Shown piece by piece: positions 39,104-47,243 of a stretch of 62,717 nucleotides of DNA (the first letter of the stretch is position 1; each line of letters starts with the position of its first letter). The stretch spans positions 1-62,717 of the forward strand of contig JAHCAT010000020.1 of NCBI GenBank assembly GCA_019634735.1, written 5' to 3'. The translations under genes were made by a program, and so were the position numbers. The DNA is from Lysobacterales bacterium (GTDB taxonomy: Bacteria > Pseudomonadota > Gammaproteobacteria > Xanthomonadales > UBA2363). The notes under the pieces were generated by a model. It saw only the letters and a program-made list of their open reading frames with translations, was not told the DNA's origin and searched no databases.

Positions 39104-41218
39104 ATGTCCCAGCCTTCGCCCCTCCCCCGGCCGGCCCCTCGCCTGTGCCGGGCCGCCATCGCCCTCGCCCTGTGCACCGGCCTGCCCGCCATCGCGCAGC
39201 CCCCGGGGCCCAGCGGCATCGCCTTCTGGAGCCAGCCGGTCGCCGACGACTGGTTCCAACCCCTGCGCTGGGGCGGCGTCCTGCCCTGGCAGGCGGGCGT
39301 GCCCAATGCCGGCGCTACCGCCCACCTGTCCTGGCCAGTGACGGTGACCTTGCCGGGCAACGGTTTCGGCGGCGAGTGCCACCACCTGAGCATCGGCGAG
39401 GCCACCCTGCGCATCGTCGGCGTCTCCGCGCACGCCAGCCTTACCGTGCACGGCACCCAGATCGACAACGCCGGCAGCATCGTGGTCGGCGGCGCCGAGG
39501 CGACCAGCGGCTCCAGCCTGCGCATCGCCAACCACAGCAATGCCAACGGCACCGGCAGCCTGCGCCTGGCCGGGCCGGCCAACGAGACCTGGAACGCCAC
39601 CCTGGCCCCGACCTTCGACCTCGGCTGGCTGCTGGTGAACTGGCCCGGCCACCGCATCCTGGGCAACGGCGACATCCAGGTCCGCCTGCAGAACGATGGT
39701 CTCGTGGAGGCCGACGTCCCCGGCCGCGAACTTCGCTTCAGCGGCATCCACCGGATCGACAACAACGGTCTGGTCGCGGCCAGCGGCGGCGGCCGGCTGC
39801 GTCTGGCGATGGCCAACGGCGATTCCGGCTTCCACCAGTCCGGCAGCGGTCTGCTCCTGGTCGGCCACGGCTCCGAGCTGGTCCTGCAGAACGCCGGCAC
39901 GCCAGGCCTGGTCGGCGGCCGCCTGCAGACCATGGGCAGCGGACGCGCGCTGGTGATCAGCCAGGGCTTCCCGATCCAGGGCGTGCAACTGGTCGCCGGC
40001 TCGACCCTTACCTTTTCCGGCAACGCCGGCGTCTTCCTCGGACCGGCCACGGTCACCAACGACGGCCTGATCCACACCGGTCCGCAGGGTTTCATCGCCT
40101 CGCGGTTCGGCCAGGCCGCCACGGTGGCCGGCAGCGGCCGCATCCGCCTGGAAGGCGGCGCGCTGTCCAGCCTGAGCGGCGGCGGCGGCTACGCGCTGGT
40201 CAATGGCCCCGACCACACCATCTCCGGGGTCGGCCACATCGCCCTGCAACTGACCAACCTCGGCACCGTGGACGCCGACCGCAACGGCCAGGGCAGCGGG
40301 CCCGGCGAGTTGCTGCTGCAGGACAACAGCTTCGTCAACGACGGCCTGATGCGGGCCCGCGACGGCGGCACCCTGCGGCTGTTCCAGGGCGAGATCGCAC
40401 AGGGGCCGGACGGCCGGATCGAGATCCTGGACGGCTCGGCGATGGCCCTGCAGGGCAGCGCGACCGGCAGCTGGATCCGAGGCGGCGCCCTGCGCACCGC
40501 CGGCAGCGGCCTGCTCTACTCGGAAAGCAGCAACGTCGGCATCGAGGACCTGCACATCGAGGCCGGAAGCGCCGTGCTGGCGCCGTGTTTCCGCACCCTG
40601 CTGTTGGCCGGCAGCATCACCAACGACGGCCTGCTGGCCGCCGACAGTGGGGGCTGCGGCCCGGCCTTCGGTCTCCTGCAGGCCCAAGGCACGGCGCAGA
40701 TCCTGGGCGAGGGCGAGGTGCGCCTGCTCGCCCATGCCCCCGGCGCCAATGCCCGGCTCGACGCCAGCGCCGGTTCCCTGGCCCTCGGTCCCGACCAGTG
40801 GCTGACCGGCGAGGGGCGCCTGTCCGGCGCGCTGCGCGTCGACGGCCGGATCCAGCCCGACCAGCCGTACGCGCCGGCCCATCCGGTCGGCCGCCTCAGC
40901 CTCGACGGCGGTGCCAGCCTGACGCTCACAGGCAGCAGTCGCCTGCTTGTCGATCTCGACGGCCTGGGCAGCTTCGACCGCATCGAGGGCAGCGGCAACA
41001 TTGCCCTGGATGGTGCCCTGGTGATCGGCGCCGCGGGCGGCTTCGTGCCGGTGCCCGGCGACCAGTTCGACCTGGTCACCGGCAGCGCGGTCGGCGGCGG
41101 TTTCCGCGACGTGGTCTTTCCGCCGGCCTATCCGCCGCTGGATGCCCGCATCGAGGTGCTGGCCGACCGCGCACGCCTGGTGGTGACTCCGCCGGTGTTC
41201 GTTGGCGGCTTCGAATGA
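39104..41218 (+). CDS. Large secreted beta-helix protein ending in a GFE motif
   Basis: A 704-residue exported protein: signal peptide ending LCTGLPAIAQ, then many repeats with the TNDGLI / NNGLVAA / NDGLLAADSGG pattern typical of right-handed beta-helix passengers (autotransporter-associated type). No C-terminal autotransporter barrel is present. Instead it ends VFVGGFE, matching an F-x-x-G-F-E tail shared with another secreted protein in this window (59656-60168). I infer this could be a sorting or processing tag. It starts 42 bp after the kinase, so it is probably a target of that regulatory pair. Confidence 0.78.
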   Translation: MSQPSPLPRPAPRLCRAAIALALCTGLPAIAQPPGPSGIAFWSQPVADDWFQPLRWGGVLPWQAGVPNAGATAHLSWPVTVTLPGNGFGGECHHLSIGEATLRIVGVSAHASLTVHGTQIDNAGSIVVGGAEATSGSSLRIANHSNANGTGSLRLAGPANETWNATLAPTFDLGWLLVNWPGHRILGNGDIQVRLQNDGLVEADVPGRELRFSGIHRIDNNGLVAASGGGRLRLAMANGDSGFHQSGSGLLLVGHGSELVLQNAGTPGLVGGRLQTMGSGRALVISQGFPIQGVQLVAGSTLTFSGNAGVFLGPATVTNDGLIHTGPQGFIASRFGQAATVAGSGRIRLEGGALSSLSGGGGYALVNGPDHTISGVGHIALQLTNLGTVDADRNGQGSGPGELLLQDNSFVNDGLMRARDGGTLRLFQGEIAQGPDGRIEILDGSAMALQGSATGSWIRGGALRTAGSGLLYSESSNVGIEDLHIEAGSAVLAPCFRTLLLAGSITNDGLLAADSGGCGPAFGLLQAQGTAQILGEGEVRLLAHAPGANARLDASAGSLALGPDQWLTGEGRLSGALRVDGRIQPDQPYAPAHPVGRLSLDGGASLTLTGSSRLLVDLDGLGSFDRIEGSGNIALDGALVIGAAGGFVPVPGDQFDLVTGSAVGGGFRDVVFPPAYPPLDARIEVLADRARLVVTPPVFVGGFE

Positions 41219-41285
41219 GTCCGGTGCGCGCCCCCCGGCGACCATCGTCGGGGGGCGCGCCAGCGGCGGGTCGCGGCGGCGGCGG

Positions 41286-41936
41286 TCAGGCGGGCAGCGC
41301 CGCGGCCCTGCGCGCGATCCGCGCCGCCGCGACCGGGAACACCACCGCGTAGCCGAGGATGCCGATGTTGCGCACCGTCATGTCGGCCATCGGCACGCCG
41401 ACCAGCCCGGCCAGGGCCAGCAGCGCCGCCAGAGCCAGCAGCCCGCGCTCTACCCGCAAGGCCTCGATCCCCCGCAGCGCCAGCGCGCAGCAGCCGGCGC
41501 CGATCGCGAACAGCAGGTCCCAGGCCAGGATGTCCAGGGCATAGGCCAGCGACGGCCAGCGGAAGGAGAACATCGCCGGCGCCCAGGGTTGCGCCTGCAC
41601 CGCCGGCCACCGGGCGACGACCAGGATCGACAGGTGCACCAGCACGGTGACCGCCGCGCACAGCGCCATCGCCACCACCGCGCCTTGCGCGGCGGCCCGG
41701 TTGCCCGGTGGCACCCGGTCGCGCAGGCCCAGGGCGAACAGCACCAGGGCCGGGGCGATCGCCAGGATCAGCAGCTCCATCACCGTGAACCAGGGGTCCT
41801 GGATGGGCTGGTCGGGCGCCGGCAGGGTGGCCAGGCCGACCCCCAGGACCAGGGCGTACAGCGCCGCGAGCACGGCGATGGTGTAGCCGGCCAGGACCAA
41901 GCGACGATCCGCCGCGCGACCCCGAGTCTGCCTCAC
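41286..41936 (-). CDS. Polytopic membrane protein
   Basis: A 216-residue inner-membrane protein with about six hydrophobic segments (LVLAGYTIAVLAALYALVLGVGL; MELLILAIAPALVLFAL; GAVVAMALCAAVTVLVHLSILVV; ALDILAWDLLFAIGAGCCALAL; GLLALAALLALAGLVGV; IGILGYAVVFPVAAARIA). I do not recognise the family. No ATG suits the start; a GTG at 41936 precedes the first helix and is my choice, with a weak GGTGAA before it. A longer frame to 42038 exists but looks non-coding. Confidence 0.6.
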   Translation of the reverse strand: MRQTRGRAADRRLVLAGYTIAVLAALYALVLGVGLATLPAPDQPIQDPWFTVMELLILAIAPALVLFALGLRDRVPPGNRAAAQGAVVAMALCAAVTVLVHLSILVVARWPAVQAQPWAPAMFSFRWPSLAYALDILAWDLLFAIGAGCCALALRGIEALRVERGLLALAALLALAGLVGVPMADMTVRNIGILGYAVVFPVAAARIARRAAALPA

Positions 41937-42066
41937 GGCTTCACCATTGCAGTCCCGATCCGGCCTGGCAGTGCAGCACCGGACCCTCGACCGAGAGCCA
42001 GGCTGCGCAGCGCGGTGCGTCGTGATCGCCTGCCGCATTGGCCCTTGCCTGCCATCCCGGACACGC

Positions 42067-43266
42067 TCAGCTCGCGGGCTGCCGACGGGCCGCGATCTCC
42101 ACCCCGAACAGCGGATGCAGCCAGCGCACGCGGCGGATCAGCAACTCGTGCAGCAAGGCGCAACCGAACACGGTGCCGCTCAGCACCAGGGCGAACTCCA
42201 GCCAGCCCGGCAGCGCCAGCGCACCCAGCGCGAAGGCGAGCGGCACGATCAGGCTCTGGTGCAGGATGTACCAGGGATACACGGCCTGGTTCGCGTACGG
42301 CAGCCATCGGTACGGCCGGTTGAGCCACAGGTAGCCGTAGCCCAGGACGCACAGCAGCGCCGTCCAGCGGTACAGCGCGTGCGCACCGGCGCTGATCGCG
42401 CGCCAGTTCCAGTCGGGGAACGCCGCCGCCTGGTCGGGCGTCAGGTTGCGGCCCAGCCAGCGCAGCGCGATGTAGACACCGATCGACAGCAGGGCCAGCG
42501 CCAGCAGGCGTCGGCGCAGGCGCAGCACCTCGTCCCAGAAACCTTGCGACTGCGCCACCGCGGCGCCGAACAGGAACACCGGCAGGTACTGGGCATGGTT
42601 GGCCCAGTCATCGAGCAGGGCATGGGTGCTGGGGTAGCGCGGCGCCAGCCAGTACAGGCAGGCCAGCACCCACAGCGAGGGCAGCAGCACCAGGACCGTG
42701 CCGCGCCAGCGTCCCGGCGCCAGCGGGGATGCCGCCAGACGTCGCCCCGGCCTGGTGCGCAGCAGCGGCAACAACAGCGCCAGCACCAGCGAGTACACCC
42801 ACAGGTAGACCAGGTACCAGAGGTGGTTCCAGGTCACACCGAACTCGGCACCGGCAAAACCGCCCTCGGGCCAGGGCCGGAACTGCAGGTAGCGCGCCAT
42901 GAATGCCACGAAGCCCGGCTCGATCACGCCGTTGGCCAGCGCCTCGCAATACGCCTGCACCGGCACCGTGGTGACCATCGCGAACAGCAGGGGCAGCAGC
43001 AACCGCCAACTGCGCCGAACCGCGAATCGGCCGGGTGCCTGTGCGACGCGTGCCAGGGCCAGCCCCACCGCCAGCCCCGAGAGCAGGAACAGCAGGGACA
43101 TCCGCCAGCGATTGACGAAGATCATCGGCCACTGCAGCGACTCAGAGGTGTGGCTGGACTTGATATGGAAGTCCCACTCGGCCACGTAGACCATCGCCAC
43201 GTGGTAGAGGATCAGCAGCCCGAAGGCGAGCACGCGTAGCACGTCGAGATCGTGGCGGCGGGTCAT
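42067..43266 (-). CDS. Acyltransferase 3 family membrane protein
   Basis: A 399-residue protein of the OafA/OatA acyltransferase family, starting MTRRHDLDVLRVLAFGLLILYHVAMVY with the conserved Arg and His of the first segment (the DxLR and YH motifs). About ten membrane segments follow, ending near WYILHQSLIVPLAFAL. Family members O-acetylate or acylate surface sugars and other small molecules. There is no polysaccharide cluster nearby, so the acceptor is unknown. The start at 43266 is the family-typical N-terminus. Confidence 0.88.
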   Translation of the reverse strand: MTRRHDLDVLRVLAFGLLILYHVAMVYVAEWDFHIKSSHTSESLQWPMIFVNRWRMSLLFLLSGLAVGLALARVAQAPGRFAVRRSWRLLLPLLFAMVTTVPVQAYCEALANGVIEPGFVAFMARYLQFRPWPEGGFAGAEFGVTWNHLWYLVYLWVYSLVLALLLPLLRTRPGRRLAASPLAPGRWRGTVLVLLPSLWVLACLYWLAPRYPSTHALLDDWANHAQYLPVFLFGAAVAQSQGFWDEVLRLRRRLLALALLSIGVYIALRWLGRNLTPDQAAAFPDWNWRAISAGAHALYRWTALLCVLGYGYLWLNRPYRWLPYANQAVYPWYILHQSLIVPLAFALGALALPGWLEFALVLSGTVFGCALLHELLIRRVRWLHPLFGVEIAARRQPAS

Positions 43267-43567
43267 GGGGGCGCTCCCGGCGACCGGCGACCGACCGGTG
43301 GCCCAGGCGCGAAGGGCGCCGATCCGCGGATGACGGGCGCCAGGATGAGCGCCGCGATCCATCCGCGCCCGCAGCGGCGGCGGCTAGCCCCGCGCAGCCG
43401 CACGCATCCCGGGCACCGCCGCTTCCTGCCGATGGCGAGGAGGCGCCTGCCCAATGCCGGCGACAGCCCGCCGTGTACAGCGAGCACTGCCACGCGCACG
43501 AACGGACAAGGGATCATCGGCGCACGCGTCGCCGGGCGCTCCGCTGCGTCGCCCCTGCCCCGTCCAT
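43267..43567. other. Intergenic region without recognised content
   Basis: About 300 bp between the acyltransferase gene and the small membrane protein gene. Open frames exist on both strands but all look like GC-rich noise. No repeat, RNA or promoter is evident. Confidence 0.5.
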
Positions 43568-43843
43568 TTACCCGAGCAGCGAGGCGATCGCATCGACAGC
43601 CGCGCCAATCAGTGTGGCGACGCCCTCGACCACGAGCTCGAGCAGGGCGCCGAGCATGTCGAGCAGCGATCCGCCGGCCAGCACGCAGGGCACGACCAGA
43701 CCAACCGCCGATGCCGTCGCCAGACCAGCCGACACCAGGCCGACGCCGAACATCGACCAGACCACGAGGGTGCCGATCAACACGGCCACGGACAGGCCGG
43801 CCAACACCCGAACCGCCAACGAAAACCGCCGCGACTTGCTCAT
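43568..43843 (-). CDS. Small membrane protein
   Basis: A 91-residue protein with a short basic N-terminus (MSKSRRFSLAVR) and two long hydrophobic stretches (VLAGLSVAVLIGTLVVWSMFGVGLV; then AVGLVVPCVLAGGSLLDMLGALLELVVEGVATLIGAAVDAI split over two parts). The second part is amphipathic and could be holin- or pore-like, but this is speculation. GGGAGG lies 6 bases before the ATG, supporting it as a real gene. Confidence 0.6.
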   Translation of the reverse strand: MSKSRRFSLAVRVLAGLSVAVLIGTLVVWSMFGVGLVSAGLATASAVGLVVPCVLAGGSLLDMLGALLELVVEGVATLIGAAVDAIASLLG

Positions 43844-44271
43844 CGATCCTCCCCGGCATGCGCACAGCGGCGCTGCGCCGCCGAGCGTGGCGGCCGTGCC
43901 TGCGGCCGTCAAGCCTGCGAGGCCGGACGGGTGCCGTCAGCGACCGGGGAGGTGCCACGGGGAATTCGTCCGGACAGCCCGCTGCGGGGAGCGTCCGGCC
44001 CGAGTCCATCGGACCGGGCGAGGGACGGACGGCAGCTGCCTGTCTCGTCGACAACGCCGGTGGTGGCGCCATCGAGCCCGAGGGGGCTCCAGGGCACTGC
44101 ACGCTGGTCCGCTGGCGACCAGTTCGCGGGTGAAAGCCCCGTGAGCCCGGAGGGATTCCAGTCGGCCGCCAGACACCCAGGCCGGACTAAGCTGCCGTCA
44201 TCGTCCCCGGTCACGCCACGCGGCGATGTTCCGGGACCTCGCCCACCGCAGACAAGCACAAGGAGAACGCG
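43844..44271. other. Intergenic region before the host-attachment-like gene
   Basis: 428 bp with no supported gene. An AAGGAG ribosome binding site for the next gene lies at its 3' end. I see no repeat element or clear promoter; GGACTAAGCTG near 44184 is the only AT-richer patch. Confidence 0.5.
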
Positions 44272-44682
44272 ATGGTGAAGATCCCCACCGGCACCTGGAT
44301 CCTGGTCGCCGACGGCACCAAGGCCCGCCTGTTCAGCAATGTCGGTACCGCGACCGCGCTCAGCCTGCATCAGGAGCGCCTGCTCGAGCCGGTGAACCTG
44401 GACGATGACGGCCCGGCCGGCCGGCAACCTGCCGACGCCGACGGTTACCATCTGGACGAGGCCACCTTCGTCAAGCAGCTGGCGCTGGCGGTCAACGACG
44501 CCGCCCTCAACCACCGCTTCGAACACCTGGTGCTGATCGCCGACCCGCAGTCGCTGGGCCAGATCCGCCCGCTGCTGCACCAGGAGGCCACCCGCCGCAC
44601 CCTGCTCGAGCTGCCCAAGACGCTCACCAACTCGCCGCTGGAGGACATCGAGCGGGCGCTGGCCGCCGAGGCCGCGGGCTGA
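44272..44682 (+). CDS. Host attachment family protein
   Basis: A 136-residue soluble protein of the family named after an Agrobacterium protein needed for attachment to host cells. Recognisable parts are TWILVADGTKARLFSN near the start, FVKQLALAVNDAALNHRFEHLVLIADPQSLGQIRPLL and the conserved end LPKTLTNSPLEDIERAL. The fold resembles the eRF1/Pelota domain 2-3 family. Its biochemical role is unknown. AAGGAG lies 7 bases before the ATG. It has no operon partner. Confidence 0.85.
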   Translation: MVKIPTGTWILVADGTKARLFSNVGTATALSLHQERLLEPVNLDDDGPAGRQPADADGYHLDEATFVKQLALAVNDAALNHRFEHLVLIADPQSLGQIRPLLHQEATRRTLLELPKTLTNSPLEDIERALAAEAAG

Positions 44683-44787
44683 ACAGCGGACTGCCGCCCC
44701 TGCGTGGGGCGGCAGTCCCCATGGCGCGTGAGCCGCACCCGAACCGCCCGCCGCAGACAGAGAATCCAAGCCAGGAGCTTCAGGACC

Positions 44788-44897
44788 AAAAGGTGTCAGG
44801 GACATTTTGCGGACAAGAAGGGGGCCCAAAGGTGTCAGGACCCAAAGGTGTCAGGGACAATTCGGCGACCTAAAGGTGTCAGGGACATTTCTGTCCC
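44788..44897. repeat. Cluster of four GGTGTCAGGGACA repeats
   Basis: Four copies in plus orientation at 44788-44807, 44828-44842 (truncated), 44844-44862 and 44871-44890, core AAAGGTGTCAGGGACATTT. The core carries a TGTC/GACA inverted repeat. The last copy extends into a hairpin GGGACA-TTTC-TGTCCC (44882-44897) and overlaps the end of the transposase gene, supplying its stop codon. These are probably the DNA substrates or targets of the neighbouring RAYT. Confidence 0.9.
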
Positions 44898-45577
44898 GAC
44901 GGGGGCCGACCACGCGGACGCAGCCCGACGAACCTTCCGGTGCGCTGCGCTACCCAGGCCTGAAAACGCTCCGTTCCCAGCACCTTCTGCTGCTGCAGAT
45001 GGGAGCGAATCCCGGCAACCAGCTCGTCCGCCAGCGGTTGAGCGACAAGCGCCCGCCAGGCGGCGGCGCGGGCGCTGGCATCGGCACCCAGCGCCAGATA
45101 GGCAGAATGCGGAGATAGCAAAGGATCACGTCGTTCGCCGGCATTCGCGGCGTGGCTCGACCATGGGTAGTCGCCTGGCTTTGCCGAGATCCAGGCCCGC
45201 ACGGGGTTGAGCTCGATGTACCGGCTGCAGGCCAGGACATAGCGCTCCGAATCCACCAGGCAGGCCCTGAAGCGCCCCTCCCAAAGCGTCCCGGTGCGGC
45301 CGTGTCGGCCGTTGAAAAGCCCGGTGTAGTTCCGGGCAAAGGTGTGCATAAGCCGTGACACCGCGCCGGTACTGCCGGGCGTCATCAGCAGGTGTGCATG
45401 ATTGCTCATCAGCACGTAGGCATGCAGCCGGCAGTCGAAACGTGTCAGCGCCTCCCGGAGGCACTGCAGGTAGCGCTGGCGGTCGTCATCGTCCAGGAAG
45501 CAGGGCAGACGGTTGTTGCCTCGCTGCACCACGTGCTGTGCGATCCCGGCGAAATCGAATCGTGGTTGTCGGGCCAT
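44879..45577 (-). CDS. REP-associated tyrosine transposase (RAYT)
   Basis: A 232-residue Y1/HUH transposase of the IS200-like domesticated RAYT type. The start MARQPRFDFAGIAQHVVQRGNNRLPCF is characteristic. The HUH metal motif is HAHLL in YVLMSNHAHLLMTP. The nucleophile is probably the Tyr in ACSRYIELNPVRA. The GRTGTLWEGRFR segment is also typical. RAYTs bind and nick single-stranded REP hairpins. Here short TGTCCCTGACACC repeats lie on both sides, and its stop codon is inside one of them. The last residues (GRPPSGQKCP) are encoded by that repeat's hairpin. Confidence 0.92.
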   Translation of the reverse strand: MARQPRFDFAGIAQHVVQRGNNRLPCFLDDDDRQRYLQCLREALTRFDCRLHAYVLMSNHAHLLMTPGSTGAVSRLMHTFARNYTGLFNGRHGRTGTLWEGRFRACLVDSERYVLACSRYIELNPVRAWISAKPGDYPWSSHAANAGERRDPLLSPHSAYLALGADASARAAAWRALVAQPLADELVAGIRSHLQQQKVLGTERFQAWVAQRTGRFVGLRPRGRPPSGQKCP

Positions 45578-45662
45578 GAGCCGCATCCTTGGCCAATCCG
45601 GCCCCTCTTGCCATCAGCGGTTGCCGCGATGGCGGCTCAGACCTATCCTCGGGCGGCCGTGG

Positions 45663-45732
45663 GAAATTGTCCCTGGCACCGTTATTGACTTTGTTGCGCC
45701 CCGCCATCGAGAAATGTCCCTGGCACCGTTTG
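45663..45732. repeat. Two inverted-orientation TGTCCCTGGCACC repeats
   Basis: Copies at 45663-45686 and 45711-45732 (GAAATTGTCCCTGGCACCGTT and a near-identical one), opposite in orientation to those at 44788-44890. With the first cluster they bracket the RAYT gene, which could allow it to move or be amplified as a unit. Confidence 0.88.
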
Positions 45733-45781
45733 ATTGGCGTGTTTGTATCTGGAGCGAATGGTGTATGGCTGGGAGGCCGCC

Positions 45782-46825
45782 ATGCTGCGCGTGCTGAAGT
45801 CGCTGTTCGCGGCACGAGCTCCAGCCACGCCGCCCCCCACCGCGATACTCGATCACGCGGCTCCCTCGTCTGTCGAGAGCGGCGGGCGTCGCTTGGCGTT
45901 CCAGACGCTCATCAAGCACAAGGATGGCCTGCCGCACATTGCCTGGAATCGCGTCCGCGAGTGGTGCGACGAATTCGCCGATCCGAAAGAAGGTGGCGAC
46001 GCCTGGCTGGCCTGCGAACGTGCCTGGCTTCTGCATCTTCGCGATGCGCTTGGTGCTGGCTACCGGCTGTTCGAATCCCAGGCGGCGCTGTTGCTTTCCC
46101 GCCAGGACGATCGTGCCGTCCAGCTGACGCTCGCCTTCATGGCCCGGACCAGCCAGCGTGTGCGCAGACTGCTCGGACGCACGGCCGACGCGAGCGAATG
46201 GGGACGTGACATCCTGATCGCCTTTGATGACCCGGACACGTACTACCGCTACGTGATGACCTTCCACCAGCCTGGCGACGATGTTCCCACCAGCGCCGGC
46301 ATTTTCATCGACAGCGGCTGCAGCCACTTCGCCTCGATCCAGAGCGAGTTGAGCGCACTGGAACCCACCATCGCGCACGAGATGACACATGCGTTTCTGG
46401 CTCACCTGCCTCTGCCGACGTGGCTCAACGAGGGCATTGCGGTGAACGTGGAGCACCTTCTCGCCGGCGGCACGCCGGCCACCTCGGAATTGCGTGAAAT
46501 CGAACAACAACATCGGATGTTCTGGACGCCGGCAAACATCCAGAGCTTCTGGTCGGGTCAGGCCTATGTCGGTCAGGACCAGGCCGTCCAATTGGCCTAT
46601 GACCTGGGCCGCCTGATCGTCAGTACGCTGGGGCAGGACTGGACGCGCTTCGAGGACTTCGTGCTGGCGGCGCACTGGGAAGATGCCGGAGACAGTGCGG
46701 CGAACGAAGTGCTGGCCGTCGACCTGGGGGACTTCGTCGGCGCGCTTCTCGGTTCCGATGAGTCCGACGCGTGGCGTCCGCGTCCCGAGCACTGGACCCA
46801 TGCACCCCAGAAGGACCCTCACTGA
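45782..46825 (+). CDS. Orphan HExxH metallopeptidase-like protein
   Basis: A 347-residue cytoplasmic protein. A zincin signature is present: HEMTHAFLAHL (HExxH) followed 15-25 residues later by NEGIAV, giving the third ligand glutamate of gluzincin peptidases (peptidase MA-like). The first 200 residues contain conserved aromatic patterns (RVREWCDEFADPKEGGDAWLACERAW and so on) that I do not recognise. Start 45782 is chosen because GGGAGG lies 5 bases upstream; an ATG at 45758 is possible. It is bracketed by TGTCCCTGACACC repeats on both sides, lies next to the RAYT and precedes the protease-nuclease gene. Confidence 0.75.
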   Translation: MLRVLKSLFAARAPATPPPTAILDHAAPSSVESGGRRLAFQTLIKHKDGLPHIAWNRVREWCDEFADPKEGGDAWLACERAWLLHLRDALGAGYRLFESQAALLLSRQDDRAVQLTLAFMARTSQRVRRLLGRTADASEWGRDILIAFDDPDTYYRYVMTFHQPGDDVPTSAGIFIDSGCSHFASIQSELSALEPTIAHEMTHAFLAHLPLPTWLNEGIAVNVEHLLAGGTPATSELREIEQQHRMFWTPANIQSFWSGQAYVGQDQAVQLAYDLGRLIVSTLGQDWTRFEDFVLAAHWEDAGDSAANEVLAVDLGDFVGALLGSDESDAWRPRPEHWTHAPQKDPH

Positions 46826-46853
46826 GCGCGATCCAAGAACGCGTCACCCACCC

Positions 46854-47238
46854 AAGAAAGGTGTCAGGGACAATTTCCCAAGCCCGTCCGCCCAGAAGGG
46901 TGTCAGAGCCAATTGCTCCAACCCGCCGGTCATTCACCCGGTGCGGGTCGGACTACCGACCCGGTGCGCTTCACCATTGCCCCGTTGACGTGGCGGCGGG
47001 CTCGGTAGCCTCTTGCGCTGCAGGTAGCGCGGATCCCAGCGCCCTCGCCAGATGACGGCGCGAAGGGCCCGGAAATCATCCCTGGCACCTTTTTCCTTGT
47101 CGATCCGCGACTCTTGAGGCCATCAGGACCCGCCACGGATGCGGCTCGACGCAGAGTGTCCAAGGCGCAGCCGGGGGATATTGTCCCTGGCACGGTTTTG
47201 TGGGTTGGCCGTGGGAAAATGTCCCTGACACCATTTCT
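46854..47238. repeat. Five RAYT-type repeats in an otherwise gene-free stretch
   Basis: Copies at 46854-46880 and 46894-46917 are in plus orientation; those at 47071-47096, 47178-47200 and 47213-47238 are inverted. The change of orientation is in the middle, giving a large imperfect inverted arrangement. No gene is supported between 46826 and 47243. The last copy ends 6 bp before the stop codon of the protease-nuclease gene. Confidence 0.9.
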
Positions 47239-47243
47239 AAGGT

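Noticed and set aside
36362..41245. A 1627-codon minus-strand open frame opposite the sigma/kinase/beta-helix cluster
   Set aside because: Low-complexity Gln/Gly/Ala composition and complete overlap with three well-supported genes show it is a shadow.
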